A stretch of DNA of 64,000 nucleotides from contig SZZY01000002.1 of assembly GCA_009830035.1 (NCBI GenBank), positions 62,001 to 126,000 on the forward strand, given 5' to 3'. This stretch comes from Pantoea sp. Eser (GTDB lineage: Bacteria; Pseudomonadota; Gammaproteobacteria; Enterobacterales; Enterobacteriaceae). The number at the start of each line of letters is the position of its first letter. The first letter of the stretch is position 1. Positions 20,097 through 31,723 of this stretch are shown here, piece after piece. Below the pieces are notes generated by a model that searched no databases, had not been told where the DNA came from, and saw only the letters and a list, made by a program, of their open reading frames with translations. Both the position numbers and the translations under genes were made by a program.

Positions 20097-21485
20097 TTAG
20101 TAAGCGCCGTCGCGGCGCAGTACCACACCGGCGGTTTTAAACAGGATAGCGATATCGGTCCACAACGCCCAGTTTTTTACATACCAGGAGTCAAAGTAGA
20201 CGCGGGTGTCATAGTCGATGTCGTTACGTCCGCTGACCTGCCACAAACCGGTCATTCCGGGCTTCGCTATCAGATAGTAATTTACATCGCCAGCATAGCG
20301 CTCCAGCTCCGCTTCAATTACCGGACGCGCGGCCCCACCAGGCTCATTTCGCCGCGGATCACGTTCCACAGCTGCGGCAGCTCATCTAGGCTGGTTTTAC
20401 GCAGGAAGCCACCGATCTTAGTGATGCGCGGATCGTTCTTCAATTTAAAGTCCTTATTTAAGGCATTTAAACTTCTTACCATCATGGCCGACGCGCTCAT
20501 GACCGTAGATGGCGTTGCCACCGTCGCGTTTCACCATGTAGCAGAGCAGGGCGAAAATCGGACCGAGGAACAGCAGCATCGAGGCGACAATCAGGTCAAA
20601 GGCGCGCTTCAGGAACCGCGACGAATGTTTGGCCAGGTTGTTGCCGACCCGCAGGATCATCACTTCATGACTGAAGATAAACGACATGTCGGTACCGCAG
20701 AGCGGCACACCGCGCAGGGTCGGGATCACCGAGACTGAACGACAGTTCATCTTCGACAGGAACTTCAGCCAGCGGTCGCGCATCGGTTGCTGCTCATATT
20801 CCATCGCCACAATAAACTGCACGTTGTCGCGGTCGATGGTTTGTCAGTTGATATCCTTCCAGGTGATCACCGGCACGCCATTTACCGTCTGCTGCGCTGG
20901 CACATCATCTACTGAGATAAATGCCTGCACGTTATAACCGAGGATCTCCTCGCTCTGCAGCGCGGCGTAGGCTTCGGTGGCGTTGCGGCCAGAACCAATA
21001 ATGATGGTCTCTTTCTGCCACTGACCGGCTTTGTTAATGGCGCGCTTAACCAGGGCGCGCATTAATGGCAGCAGCAGCGCGTACGTCCAGCTGTACACCC
21101 ACACCATGCGGGAGAAATCCCACTTAGAGAAAGCAATCAGAGCGAGATCGAGCAGGGAGAAAACGAAAAGCGTCTTAACGATTTCTTTCTGCTCGAACCA
21201 AAAGGGCTTGCGATAGGTGTAGTGGCGCAGGCGTACCCAGAACCAACAGGTACACATGACGGACATAATAAACTGCGCGACAAAACGGTACTCAATTTGT
21301 TGCGGGGGAATAGAATAAATGTATCCAGCTCTCCCCAAATACCACTGAATAGTGGCGGCCGATGAAAACAGCGCCAGATTAAGTGCAATCAAATCAAAAA
21401 AACTCAGGGCGAACTTCACGATGATATTTTTACGCGTTCCGCTCCACAAGCGGCTCGGGTTATTCATTATCAATGTACTTGCCAT
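20097..21485 (-). pseudogene. wbaP: wbaP-type undecaprenyl-phosphate galactose phosphotransferase, decayed
   Basis: WbaP family members transfer galactose- or glucose-1-phosphate to undecaprenyl phosphate, starting exopolysaccharide or O-antigen repeats at the inner membrane. The N-terminal membrane domain (from ATG 21485), the Rossmann-like middle (ETIIIGSGRNATEAY) and the catalytic C-terminal domain ([24 protein letters not shown], then [13 protein letters not shown]) are all recognisable. Lesions: TGA at 20844-20846 (probably Trp), a deletion near 20460 removing roughly 25 residues that normally follow KFKC-K-FRSM, and a two-base CG expansion near 20340. The family name is firm; the exact sugar is not. 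Confidence 0.85.
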
Positions 21486-21600
21486 AAAACCTGCTTAAGC
21501 CGGGATTGGTATCACAGGGGATACTGACGGTGTCGGGGTTGTCACTGTCAAGATCGGCATCCACAATCTCATAACGTCCAATTTTAACCACGTGTCCCAT
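21460..21600 (-). pseudogene. yebV: 5' stub of yebV (DUF1480) running into wbaP
   Basis: ATG 21600, preceded by GGGAG, opens 46 codons (MGHVVKIGRYEIVDADLDS, then DTVSIPCDTNPGL). The pattern fits the N-terminal half of E. coli YebV (about 78 residues, KTSVRIGAFEIDDGEL...LTIPCKSDPDL). After GLSRF the match ends and the frame overlaps the wbaP start at 21485, stopping at 21460. The missing half marks a deletion or insertion junction. YebV function is unknown. Only the N-terminal similarity, recalled from memory, supports the name. Confidence 0.6.
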
Positions 21601-21677
21601 TCATTTCTCCCGTTTATGCTGGCTTGAACTATTAGCTTAGTGCATTAGCAGAAATTAACGTGGCCGAATGATTAGGA

Positions 21678-23405
21678 TTATTCCTTCTCTTCAGACGGAC
21701 GTACGCCAATCTTCACGATCCGGTTATCTTCTTTCTCGGCGACGGTCCAGGTCAGCTGATTCCATTCCACCTGATCGCCAACCACCGGCGCGCCGCCCAG
21801 CATGCTGAGCATCAGCTGCCCCAGCGATTGCTGGTCATTGGTCGCTTCGTCCAGCTCGAGGCCGTAGATTTGTGCCACATCGCGCAGACGGGCTTCTGCA
21901 TCAAGGATGAAGTCCCCGAAGAAGCGCTGATCGAGCGAGACCGGCGGCGACTGGCTGAACATCTTGCCGAGCGCCGGCAGATCGCGCTCGCGGCCAATCA
22001 CGCAGATTACATCGTTCTCTTTCAGGCGCGTCCCGCCATTGGGGTGCATCAGCACGTTATCGCGGAATAGCGCCGCAATCCGGGTTTCACGCGGTATCTG
22101 CAAATCGCGCAGCGCGGCACCGACACACCATTTATCGGCGCTGAGCTGATAAACAAACTGCTCCCACGGATTCTCCGGATGAATGTCCAGACCCACCCGG
22201 CTGATAGGCGAGGCGGTCGGCGGCACCACCACTTTGGCTTTTTTGGCGGCAAAGCCCAGCGAGGTGCCCTGCAGCATCAGCGAGACCAGCACCACGAAGA
22301 AGGCAATATTGAAGTAGAGCGAGGCGTTTTCTAATCCCGCCATCATCGGGAATACCGCCAGGATAATCGGTACCGCACCGCGTAAACCCACCCAGCTGAT
22401 AAAGAAACGTTCGCGGGTTGTGAAACTGCGGAACGGCAGCAGGCCGATAAACACCGAGAGCGGACGCGCCACCAGAATCAGCCACAGCGACAGAATCATC
22501 GCTGGCACCGCGATATGCCACAGATCAGACGGCGTAACCAGCAGGCCCAGCACGATAAACATACCAATCTGACTCAGCCAGGCCATGCCGTCGAAGGTCT
22601 GCAAAATACCGTGACGGTTACGGATTGGGCTGTTGCCCAGCAGAAAGCCGCACAGATAGACCGCGAGGATGCCGCTGCCTTCTAATACCGTGGTCAGGGC
22701 GAAAACCAGAATGCCGCCACTCAACGCCAGCAGCGGATAGAGTCCACCGGCTAGGCTGATGCGGTTGATTAACTGCTGTAACGCCCGGCCGCCACCCAGA
22801 CCTAACACAATGCCCAGCCCGAACTGCTGCACCAGATGCACAAGGAACATCCAGTCGAGCCCGGTCTGGCCCTGCTCAATCATCTCAATCAGGGTAATGG
22901 TCAGAAACACCGCCATCGGGTCGTTACTGCCGGACTCAATCTCAAGGGTAGAACTGACGCGCTCATTCAGCCCCTTATCGCCTAGCAACGAGAACACCGC
23001 CGCCGCATCGGTTGAACCGATAATCGCGCCAATCAGAAAGCCCTGCATCATATCCAGATTAAACAGCCAGGCTGCCACCACCCCGGTTAAGCCGGCGGTA
23101 ATCATCACGCCGACGGTCGCCAGCGACAGGGCGGGCCCCAGCGCCACCTTAAACGAGCTGGCTTTGGTCCGCATGCCGCCATCCAGCAGGATGATAGCCA
23201 GCGCTAGGTTAGAGATCAGATACGCGGCGGGATAGTTATCAAAGGCGATGCCGCCGATGCCATCAATCCCGGTCAGCATACCCAGTGCCAGGAAGATAAC
23301 CAGGATAGGAATGCCGAGGCGCGAGGAGAAAGAGCTGAGCAAAATGCTTGAGGCTACCAGCACAGAACCGATGATAAACAGACTGTAAACAATGGTGTGG
23401 TTCAA
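21678..23405 (-). CDS. cvrA: CvrA/NhaP2, K+/H+ antiporter
   Basis: A 575-residue CPA1-family antiporter. The N-terminal 380 residues form about 12 membrane helices including [39 protein letters not shown] and [19 protein letters not shown]. The cytoplasmic C-terminus carries a TrkA-C-like domain ([20 protein letters not shown]) and a transporter-associated CorC/HlyC-type end. It matches E. coli CvrA (about 578 residues) closely. In E. coli it lies directly after dadX; here an MFS gene and wbaP are inserted between. Possible role in volume or potassium control at high osmolarity. Intact. Confidence 0.95.
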   Translation of the reverse strand: MNHTIVYSLFIIGSVLVASSILLSSFSSRLGIPILVIFLALGMLTGIDGIGGIAFDNYPAAYLISNLALAIILLDGGMRTKASSFKVALGPALSLATVGVMITAGLTGVVAAWLFNLDMMQGFLIGAIIGSTDAAAVFSLLGDKGLNERVSSTLEIESGSNDPMAVFLTITLIEMIEQGQTGLDWMFLVHLVQQFGLGIVLGLGGGRALQQLINRISLAGGLYPLLALSGGILVFALTTVLEGSGILAVYLCGFLLGNSPIRNRHGILQTFDGMAWLSQIGMFIVLGLLVTPSDLWHIAVPAMILSLWLILVARPLSVFIGLLPFRSFTTRERFFISWVGLRGAVPIILAVFPMMAGLENASLYFNIAFFVVLVSLMLQGTSLGFAAKKAKVVVPPTASPISRVGLDIHPENPWEQFVYQLSADKWCVGAALRDLQIPRETRIAALFRDNVLMHPNGGTRLKENDVICVIGRERDLPALGKMFSQSPPVSLDQRFFGDFILDAEARLRDVAQIYGLELDEATNDQQSLGQLMLSMLGGAPVVGDQVEWNQLTWTVAEKEDNRIVKIGVRPSEEKE

Positions 23406-23621
23406 ACCCGGGCTCCTGAGATATGGCGTTGAGTTGCATCAAATCATGACAAATGTCCATGCTATGTCTGACAGATAATGTTTTATCAAGGAGTTGTCAT
23501 GGTCAAAATGAGAATTATACAAATTGCTTAGTGGTAAATGGAATCAGATTAATGTGAAGAATGAGGGAGTTGGCAGGCAAGCGGCAGAAAACCGACTGTT
23601 TTATCAGGTTATTAGGCAGAT

Positions 23622-23650
23622 AAAAAACAAGCCGGTGATAAGCCGGCTTG
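23622..23650 (-). terminator. terminator after yeaH
   Basis: On the minus strand AAGCCGG pairs with CCGGCTT across seven bases and is followed by GTTTTTTA, just past the yeaH stop. Confidence 0.8.
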
Positions 23651-23655
23651 GATGA

Positions 23656-24930
23656 TCAGGCTTCGGTCGCCTGTTTACGAAACAGAGATCGGAACACCGG
23701 ATAGATATCTTCCGGTTCGCGAATATGCTCTATCGCGAAGTTGTCGAACATCGCCTGCAGATGCTCATACTCGCGCCATAGCGTCTGGTGGGCACGGCGG
23801 GTGATCTCGATATAACTGTAGTAACGCACCACCGGCAGGATATTCTTCGCCAGAATTTCGTGACAAAACGGTGAGTCATCGGCCCAGTTGTCGCCATCGG
23901 ACGCCTGCGCAGCGTAGATATTCCACTGTGCCGGGTCATAACGATCTTTTACCACCTCATCCATCAGCTTCAGGGCACTGGACACGATGGTGCCACCGGT
24001 CTCCTGCGAGTAGAAGAACTCCTGTTCGTCGACCTCTTTAGCCTGAGTGTGGTGGCGGATATAGACCACATCGACATTTTTGTAGGTCCTGCTCAGGAAC
24101 AGATAGAGCAGAATGTAGAAACGCTTGGCCATATCTTTAGTGGCCTGATCCATCGAACCCGAGACATCCATTAAGCAGAACATCACCGCCTGGCTGGAGG
24201 GTTCCGGGCGTTTCTCAAAGTTTTTGTAGCGCAGGTCAAAGGTGTCGATAAACGGCACCCGTTCGATGCGTGCGCGCAGCTCGGCGATATCTTTGCGCAG
24301 GCGTTCCTCTTCCAGCAACTGTGCCGGTTCCGATTTTTCCACGATGCTGAGCGTCTCTTCCAGCTCATGCAGCATGCGCCGTTTACCTGCGGTCATCGCC
24401 GTACGGCGCGCCAGTGAATTTTGTAACGAGCGCACTACGCTGATGTTGGCGGGAACCCCGTTAGAGGTGTAACCGGCGCGGTGCGTTTTGTACTCATTCA
24501 GCTGACGATGCTGGTTGCGGCGCAGGTTGGGCAGCGCCAGATCTTCAAACAGCAGATCGAGATACTCATCCTTGGAAATCTGAAAGACGAATTCATCCTG
24601 ACCTTCGCCATCCTGACTGGCATTGCCCTGACCACTGCCGCCGCCACCGCCGCCCTGCGGCCGCTCGATGCGGTCATTCTGCACAAAATGGTCGTTTCCG
24701 GGATGCACGCGATGGCGATTACCGCCGCGTCCCTGGTGAAAAATCGGCTCATTGATGTCATCAATAGGTATCGAAACAGATTCACCGCTGCTGACGTCGG
24801 TAACCGAGCGTTTATTAATGGCCTCGGAGATCGACTGCTTGATTTGCGACTTATAACGGCGCAAGAAGCGCTGGCGGTTGACCGCGCTCTTGTTTTTACC
24901 GTTAAGCCGGCGATCGATGAAATAGGCCAT
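23656..24930 (-). CDS. yeaH: YeaH, VWA-like stress protein (UPF0229)
   Basis: A 424-residue cytoplasmic protein of the YeaH/YhbH group, usually co-expressed with the kinase YeaG. The N-terminus is basic ([28 protein letters not shown]), followed by a Gly-rich stretch near residues 93-106. The C-terminal half is a von Willebrand A-type domain with the metal-site motif [18 protein letters not shown]. It follows yeaG by 87 bases and probably shares its sigma-S-dependent transcript. Length equals E. coli YeaH within a few residues. Intact. Confidence 0.95.
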   Translation of the reverse strand: MAYFIDRRLNGKNKSAVNRQRFLRRYKSQIKQSISEAINKRSVTDVSSGESVSIPIDDINEPIFHQGRGGNRHRVHPGNDHFVQNDRIERPQGGGGGGSGQGNASQDGEGQDEFVFQISKDEYLDLLFEDLALPNLRRNQHRQLNEYKTHRAGYTSNGVPANISVVRSLQNSLARRTAMTAGKRRMLHELEETLSIVEKSEPAQLLEEERLRKDIAELRARIERVPFIDTFDLRYKNFEKRPEPSSQAVMFCLMDVSGSMDQATKDMAKRFYILLYLFLSRTYKNVDVVYIRHHTQAKEVDEQEFFYSQETGGTIVSSALKLMDEVVKDRYDPAQWNIYAAQASDGDNWADDSPFCHEILAKNILPVVRYYSYIEITRRAHQTLWREYEHLQAMFDNFAIEHIREPEDIYPVFRSLFRKQATEA

Positions 24931-24957
24931 AGTGTTCCCCCAAACTACATTGCAAGC

Positions 24958-25003
24958 AGGTCGGGCATGCCCGACCTTTAGACAACCGGTATCGCAATAC
25001 CGG
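24958..25003. repeat. two hairpins between yeaG and yeaH
   Basis: AGGTCGGGCATGCCCGACCT at 24958-24977 is a perfect 20-base palindrome. Next to it CCGGTAT and ATACCGG (24986-25003) pair around CGCA. No U run follows either, so they look like RNA processing or stability elements within the yeaG-yeaH message, not terminators. The second shares a CCGG(T/C) core with the downstream yeaH terminator. Confidence 0.75.
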
Positions 25004-25017
25004 CTTGCTTACGTTAA

Positions 25018-26952
25018 TCAGGACGATTTACGCACACGCAAATACCATTCACACAGCAGGCGAACCTGTTTGCGGGTATAGCCTTTTTCCATCATGCGAT
25101 CGACGAAATCGTCGTGTTTCTTCTGCTCATCGGTAGAGGTCTTGGTATTGAAGGAGATCACCGGCAGCAACTCTTCCGTATTCGAGAACATTTTCTTCTC
25201 GATCACGGTGCGTAATTTCTCATAACTGGTCCAGTTCGGATTACGACCGTTGTTGTGTGCCCGGGCGCGCAGCACAAAGTTGACGATCTCGTTACGGAAA
25301 TCTTTCGGGTTACTGATGCCAGCAGGTTTCTCAATCTTCTCCAGTTCCGCATTCAGCGATTCACGATCGAACAGCTGACCGGTATCGGGATCGCGATACT
25401 CCTGATCCTGAATCCAGAAGTCGGCATAGGTCACGTAGCGGTCAAATATGTTCTGACCATACTCGGAATAGGATTCCAGGTAAGCGGTTTGAATCTCTTT
25501 GCCAATGAACTCAGCATATTTCGGGATCAGATAGCCTTTCAGGTGCTCGAGGTATCTTTCCGCCTGGTCCTGCGGGAACTGCTCACGTTCAATCTGCTGC
25601 TCCAGCACGTAGAACAGGTGTACCGGGTTTGCCGCCACTTCGGCATGGTCGAAGTTAAAAACCCGCGACAGGATCTTAAAGGCAAAACGGGTCGACAGAC
25701 CGTTCATCCCTTCATCCACGCCAGCGTAATCGTGATACTCCTGCCACGATTTGGCTTTAGGATCGGTATCTTTCAAGCTTTCACCGTCATAAACCCGCAT
25801 TTTGGAGTAGATGCTCGAGTTTTCCGGATCTTTCAGCCGCGACAGAATCGAGAAGCGAGCCAATGTTTCCAGCGTGCCGGGCGCGCAAGGCGAGGTGGCC
25901 AGCTCACTATGATTCAGCAGTTTTTCATAAATTTTGATCTCTTCTGAGACCCGCAGGCAATAAGGTACTTTGACGATGTAAACACGGTCAAGGAAAGCCT
26001 CATTGTTTTTGTTATTACGGAAGGTGACCCATTCTGATTCGTTTGAGTGCGCCAGAATGATGCCGTTGAACGGCAGGGCCGAAATGCCCTCGGTACCGTT
26101 ATAGTTACCTTCCTGGGTGGCGGTCAGTAACGGGTGCAGCACCTTAATCGGTGCCTTGAACATCTCGACGAATTCCATGATGCCCTGGTTAGCGCGGCAC
26201 AGTGCACCGGAGTAGCCGTAGGCATCAGGATCGTTTTGCGCGTGATTCTCCAGTTTACGGATATCCACTTTACCCACCAGCGCCGAGATATCTTGGTTGT
26301 TCTCATCGCCAGGTTCGGTTTTGGCAATCGCCAGCTGTTCAAGAATCGACGGCCAGACCTTAACCACTTTAAAACGTGAGATATCGCCACCGAAATCGTT
26401 TAGACGTTTGGCCGCCCACGGCGACATAATGGTGCCGAGGTAGCGACGCGGAACGCCGTACTCTTTTTCAAGGATATGGGCATCTTCTTGCGGGTTGAAC
26501 AGGCAGAGCGGATGGTCATTGACAGGGCTGCGTTCGCCATCAGCGCTCAGTACGTAGATCGGTACGCGCTGCATCAGCGATTTGAGCCGTTCAGCCAGCG
26601 AAGATTTACCGCCGCCGACCGGACCCAGCAGATAGAGGATCTGTTTCTTCTCTTCGAGTCCCTGAGCGGCATGTTTCAGGTAGGAGACGATTTGTTCAAT
26701 CGCTTCCTCCATGCCGTAAAACTCCTCGAACGCCGGGTAGCGTCCCATCACACGGTTGGAGAATATTCTGGAAAGGCGTGGCTCCTGAGCAGTGTCAACC
26801 ATTAATGGCTCACCAATAGCCATTAAGAGTCGCTCTGCAGCGTTGGCGTATGCACTGCGATCCTGCTTACAGATAGCAAGAAATTCCTGCAGTGTAAACT
26901 CTTCGTCCTTGGCAGCTTCATAACGCTGACGATAGTGATCGAATATATTCAT
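25018..26952 (-). CDS. yeaG: YeaG, PrkA-type serine/threonine kinase
   Basis: YeaG is a stress-linked protein kinase with an AAA-like N-terminal domain; in E. coli it is sigma-S dependent and helps in nitrogen starvation. The 644-residue product has Walker A LLGPVGGGKSSLAERLK near residue 110, and the conserved region GIIEFVEMFKAPIKVLHPLLTATQEGNY, then the PrkA C-terminal domain. The length equals E. coli YeaG exactly, as I recall. It is first in the yeaG-yeaH operon and divergent from mipA, as in E. coli. Intact. Confidence 0.96.
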   Translation of the reverse strand: MNIFDHYRQRYEAAKDEEFTLQEFLAICKQDRSAYANAAERLLMAIGEPLMVDTAQEPRLSRIFSNRVMGRYPAFEEFYGMEEAIEQIVSYLKHAAQGLEEKKQILYLLGPVGGGKSSLAERLKSLMQRVPIYVLSADGERSPVNDHPLCLFNPQEDAHILEKEYGVPRRYLGTIMSPWAAKRLNDFGGDISRFKVVKVWPSILEQLAIAKTEPGDENNQDISALVGKVDIRKLENHAQNDPDAYGYSGALCRANQGIMEFVEMFKAPIKVLHPLLTATQEGNYNGTEGISALPFNGIILAHSNESEWVTFRNNKNNEAFLDRVYIVKVPYCLRVSEEIKIYEKLLNHSELATSPCAPGTLETLARFSILSRLKDPENSSIYSKMRVYDGESLKDTDPKAKSWQEYHDYAGVDEGMNGLSTRFAFKILSRVFNFDHAEVAANPVHLFYVLEQQIEREQFPQDQAERYLEHLKGYLIPKYAEFIGKEIQTAYLESYSEYGQNIFDRYVTYADFWIQDQEYRDPDTGQLFDRESLNAELEKIEKPAGISNPKDFRNEIVNFVLRARAHNNGRNPNWTSYEKLRTVIEKKMFSNTEELLPVISFNTKTSTDEQKKHDDFVDRMMEKGYTRKQVRLLCEWYLRVRKSS

Positions 26953-27374
26953 AGCGATGCCCGTTCTTTCGTTTTTAGCACAGGTAAGGAGCGTAATTTA
27001 GAGGCTCATGCAGCTCCCGGAAGATATTCTCTATTGAGTACAGCAACCCTTTATGCCAACCTGATCGTTTTTATCGGGATACACAATTTTTATGGTCACT
27101 CTGCTCGTACTGTATGTATGGTCTTACTTCTAACTGTAGATGGCTTCTAAGAAATTTCCTCCATGGCTGTGGATAGGTGAGAGTGAGATCAACAACATAA
27201 TCGGTTTGATGTAAGGCCGGTATGCGCCTCTGATGACTTAACTTAACGTGATTTTAACCTTTAATGCCACTTTCAGCGGCTGGTCGCTTAAAGGATTTCG
27301 ATAGTAAGTTAATCAAGTCGCAAAAAAACGTTAGACTTCATGTTTGATTGTTATATTTATGGAATGAATAAATT
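26953..27374. other. 422-base divergent promoter region, yeaG / mipA
   Basis: No gene recognised. The stretch next to mipA (about 27230-27370) is AT-rich and should hold its promoter; the stretch next to yeaG should hold a stress promoter. I cannot pick definite -10 or -35 boxes. A small open frame at 26935-27150 overlaps the yeaG start on the other strand and lacks an RBS. Confidence 0.5.
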
Positions 27375-28100
27375 GTGAACCAATTCAAATTTAAGGCGCT
27401 TGTCGCACTTTTACCTTGTCATTTGGCTCTCTGGCGGCGTTAACGCCGCACCGCCTTCTGTCGGTGCTTCAGTGATTTATGCCGAGTCCCCTTATCGTGG
27501 TGGTCAGGACCGTTATCTGCCGGTTCCGGTGATCAATTACGAAGGTGAAAACTTCTGGTTCCGCAGCCTGCAGGGCGGTTACTACCTGTGGAAAGACTCG
27601 CAGAACCAGCTGTCACTGACGGTGCTCGGTTCTCCGCAGGAGTACAAACCCAGCGACAACGATCTGGGCGATATGAAAGGGCTGGATAAGCGCCGCATGA
27701 CCCTGATGGCGGGTGCCACCTATCGTCATACTGCCGACTGGGGGACGCGCTGAACAACAGCAACGGTATGATCTGGGACTTAACCTACCTTTACGGTTTC
27801 GAAATGGGTGATTTCAGCCCGACCCCAAGTATAGGGGCGATGTGGAACAGTGCCAATCAAAACCGCTATTAATACGGTGTTTCCGGCCATGAAAGCGCCC
27901 GTACCGGCATCAGCCGTTACAATCCGGACGACAGCTGGTCACCGTACGTTGAGCTGAGCGCCAGCTATCAGATCTCGCCGGAGTGGAACGTCGGCGTCGT
28001 TGGACGCTATACCCGCTTCGACAGTGAAATCAAAGACAGCCCGATGATTGATAAAAGCGGCCAGGCGATACTCTGGACCGGCGTCAGTTACACCTTCTGA
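27375..28100 (+). pseudogene. mipA: mipA, MltA-interacting outer-membrane protein, broken
   Basis: MipA is an outer-membrane scaffold linking the lytic transglycosylase MltA with PBP1B. The frame starting GTG 27375 is lost within the signal peptide near 27410. It resumes as VNAAPPSVGASVIYAESPYRGG and PVPVINYEGENFWFR, an OmpV/MipA-type barrel. At about 27740 residues expected between TADWG and GDALNNSNG (LRTTLA-like in E. coli) are missing and the frame shifts. TAA at 27870-27872 replaces a Tyr codon (NRYYYGVS). The end is a typical barrel terminus, GVSYTF. Three lesions. Flanked by yeaG and yeaE as in E. coli. Confidence 0.88.
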
Positions 28101-28154
28101 TAACGCTCTAAAAGAGGGCATTTTATGCCTTCTTTTCTTTTATGGGGTCTCATA

Positions 28155-29004
28155 ATGGGGCGGGAGAGCGGAACGCGTAACATCATCAATTTTGCCGGCC
28201 ACCACTCTCTGCAGGTAATTGGCCAGGGCACCTGGTATATGGGTGAAAAACCGGCGCAGCGTGCGACCGAAGTCGCTGCCTTGCAGGCCGGACTGGCGTG
28301 CGGTCTGCGCCTGATCGACACGGCGGAAATGTACGCTGACGGCGCGGCCGAAGAGGTGGCCGGTGAAGCGCTACAGGGCCGCCGTGACCAGGCGCTGGTG
28401 GTGTCAAAAGTCTATCCGTGGAATGCCTGGTGAGCAGGACGCCATTGAAGCCTGCGAGCGCAGCCTGCGCCGCCTGAGAACCGATTACCTCGATCTTTAT
28501 CTGCTGCACTGGCGCGGCAATATTCCGCTGGAAGAGACGGTGAGGGCGATGGAGCGTCGGCAGCAACAGGGTAAAATCCGTTACTCCGATGATATGGTTG
28601 AGTTGTGGGATGAAGCGGGTGGGGCGCAGTGCGCGACCAACCAGGTGCTTTACCATCTCGGCTCACGCGGCATTGAATACGATCTGTTGCCAGCCAGCCA
28701 GCAGCGTAACCTGCCGATCATGGCTTATTGCCCGCTGGCACAGGCCGGACGACTGCGCGAAAGCCTGTTCAGCAATCCTCAACTGACGCAGCTTGCACAG
28801 CAAAAGGGCATCAGCGTGGCGCAGCTGCTGCTTGCCTGGGTGATCCGTCAGCCAGGGGTTATCGCCATTCCCAAAGCTAGTTCTGTCGCCCATGTGCAGG
28901 AAAATGCTGCGGCGCTGGAGGTGGTGCTGACAGAGCACGAACTCACTCTGATTAACCAGCGTTATCCGGCACCGCAGCACAAGTTGCCGCTCGACGTGGT
29001 TTAA
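28155..29004 (+). pseudogene. yeaE: yeaE, aldo/keto reductase, broken
   Basis: YeaE is a cytoplasmic NADPH-dependent aldo/keto reductase that acts on methylglyoxal-type carbonyls. The catalytic Asp/Tyr segment LIDTAEMYADG is present, then SKVYPWNA. An extra T near 28429 breaks frame; the continuation is the E. coli-like EQDAIEACERSLRRLRTDYLDLYLLHW with the catalytic Lys already passed. Further on about seven residues that include the conserved RWGVSNL segment are absent (KIRYSDDM at about 28580), an in-frame deletion. The stop overlaps the end of convergent yeaD by four bases. Start assumed at ATG 28155. Two lesions. Confidence 0.85.
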
Positions 29005-29897
29005 ACCTTAACCGCCTCGCCGCTGACTTTTTTCTTCAGGCGGAAAGTGGTCGCCAGACGGGCCGGCTTTTCGCCTGCGCTGCGCAGTGGCTTGTTGATA
29101 CGGGCCGTCTCAACGCAAACCATGGTCTTGTAGCCCTCATTCGGCATATCGGCCATGCTACAGGAGAGCTCCACCCCTGGATTCCACGTCACAACGTCAC
29201 TGTGATGGTGGTGATAGACTTCAATCTGACGCTGGGCAGCCGGATCGTTGATCACTGAGCAATCTTCGGCTGCGGTAAAGATGCGGTCAATCCGGCCCGG
29301 ATAGCGTTGCTTACCGTCACTGCTGCCGATCTCACCCTGATTCACCTTGTCGATATAGCTGTTTCCCAGACCTGACACTTCAACGTCGCTGATATCGCTG
29401 ACAGTGAAATAGCTGTGCAGGGCAGCGGTAGCCTCAAAATCACCGTGCGCTTCCAGTTCGATCTCGCAGTGCTGGCCGAGCCGGAAGCGGGCAATTAAGG
29501 TGAACTCATGCGGCCACAGCTTCAGCGTCTGAGGATTGCTTTCCAGCACCAGCGTCAGCATCACGCCATCTTCATTTTCATCGTGTGCCGAAAGCGTCCA
29601 CGGCTGATTGCGGGCAAAGCCGTGCGCCGGTTCGCCTGCCGGGCCAAACCATGGCCAGCAGATCGGCACGCCGCCGCGAATCGCTTTACCGGGGGCAAAC
29701 TGGCTCTTGTCGCTGAGCCACAGCACCGGCTGCTCACCGCTGGGCTGCCAGGCAATCAGATGGGCGCCCTGCAGAGTAAGGGCCGCGCGCACTTTGGGAT
29801 GGCTGACGATAATCGCCGGCAGTTCTCCGACTTGACGCTGCGACAGGTAAGGGGAAATCTGCGTCACCACCGGCAGAGAAAGCAGTTTATCTTGCAT
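29001..29897 (-). CDS. yeaD: YeaD, glucose-6-phosphate 1-epimerase (mutarotase)
   Basis: YeaD is a galactose-mutarotase-fold enzyme that interconverts alpha and beta forms of hexose 6-phosphates. The 298-residue product carries LQGAHLIAWQPSGEQPVLWLS, IRGGVPICWPWFGPAGEPAHGFARN with catalytic His, and the second site near FEATAALHSYFTVSDI. It lies 74 bases downstream of gapA on the same strand, as in E. coli, with the gapA terminator between. It converges with yeaE. Intact. Confidence 0.94.
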   Translation of the reverse strand: MQDKLLSLPVVTQISPYLSQRQVGELPAIIVSHPKVRAALTLQGAHLIAWQPSGEQPVLWLSDKSQFAPGKAIRGGVPICWPWFGPAGEPAHGFARNQPWTLSAHDENEDGVMLTLVLESNPQTLKLWPHEFTLIARFRLGQHCEIELEAHGDFEATAALHSYFTVSDISDVEVSGLGNSYIDKVNQGEIGSSDGKQRYPGRIDRIFTAAEDCSVINDPAAQRQIEVYHHHHSDVVTWNPGVELSCSMADMPNEGYKTMVCVETARINKPLRSAGEKPARLATTFRLKKKVSGEAVKV

Positions 29898-29921
29898 GTT
29901 CGATTCCTTGCTGAGCGGATC

Positions 29922-29951
29922 AAAAAAAGGGCGACCGAAGTCACCCTTGTT
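29922..29951 (-). terminator. terminator between gapA and yeaD
   Basis: On the minus strand AAGGGTGAC pairs with GTCGCCCTT (one U-G pair) around a UUCG tetraloop and is followed by TTTTTTT. Very stable; some read-through could supply yeaD. Confidence 0.85.
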
Positions 29952-29971
29952 CTCAATGATGTCTGGCTGCC

Positions 29972-31312
<1,341 letters not shown>

Positions 31313-31723
31313 ATGGCTAAAGACACCGCACCCGAAGCAAAAATTTCGCAGCTGACAGAAATGCAGCGGTATGTGACCCAGCATCGCGGAACGGAGCCGC
31401 CTTACAGTGGCGCACTGCTGCACAACAAACAGGAAGGCATTTACCACTGTCTGGTCTGTAACGCGCCGCTGTTTCTGTCTGAGACCAAATATGATTCAGG
31501 TTGTGGCTGGCCGAGCTTTTACCAGCCGGTAAGCGACGACGCGATTCGTTATATTGAAGATGATTCACACGGCATGCAGCGCATTGAGATTCGCTGTGGT
31601 CAATGCGACGCACATTTGGGACACGTCTTCCCTGATGGCCCGCAGCCGACCGGAGAACGCTATTGCGTCAATTCTGCCTCATTGAATTTTACTGACGAGC
31701 AGGGCGAACAGACCAAAGGATAA
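31313..31723 (+). CDS. msrB: MsrB, methionine-R-sulfoxide reductase
   Basis: MsrB repairs methionine-R-sulfoxide in proteins using thioredoxin. The 136-residue product has the two zinc CxxC pairs (HCLVCNAPL and [12 protein letters not shown]), the SGCGWPSF segment, HVFPDGP and the catalytic Cys in [12 protein letters not shown] 31313 follows TTCCGGA at good spacing; an in-frame start at 31289 is less likely. The TAA overlaps the yeaC ATG (TAATG), so the pair is translationally coupled, as in E. coli. Intact. Confidence 0.95.
   Translation: MAKDTAPEAKISQLTEMQRYVTQHRGTEPPYSGALLHNKQEGIYHCLVCNAPLFLSETKYDSGCGWPSFYQPVSDDAIRYIEDDSHGMQRIEIRCGQCDAHLGHVFPDGPQPTGERYCVNSASLNFTDEQGEQTKG

Noticed and set aside
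18743..21600. Genomic island or prophage between dadX and cvrA
   Set aside because: The insertion holds two ordinary genes and a stub, without integrase, transposase, tRNA end or direct repeats that I can see.
25255..25947. 230-residue open frame antisense to yeaG
   Set aside because: Shadow of a long, codon-biased gene; no RBS, no recognisable domain.
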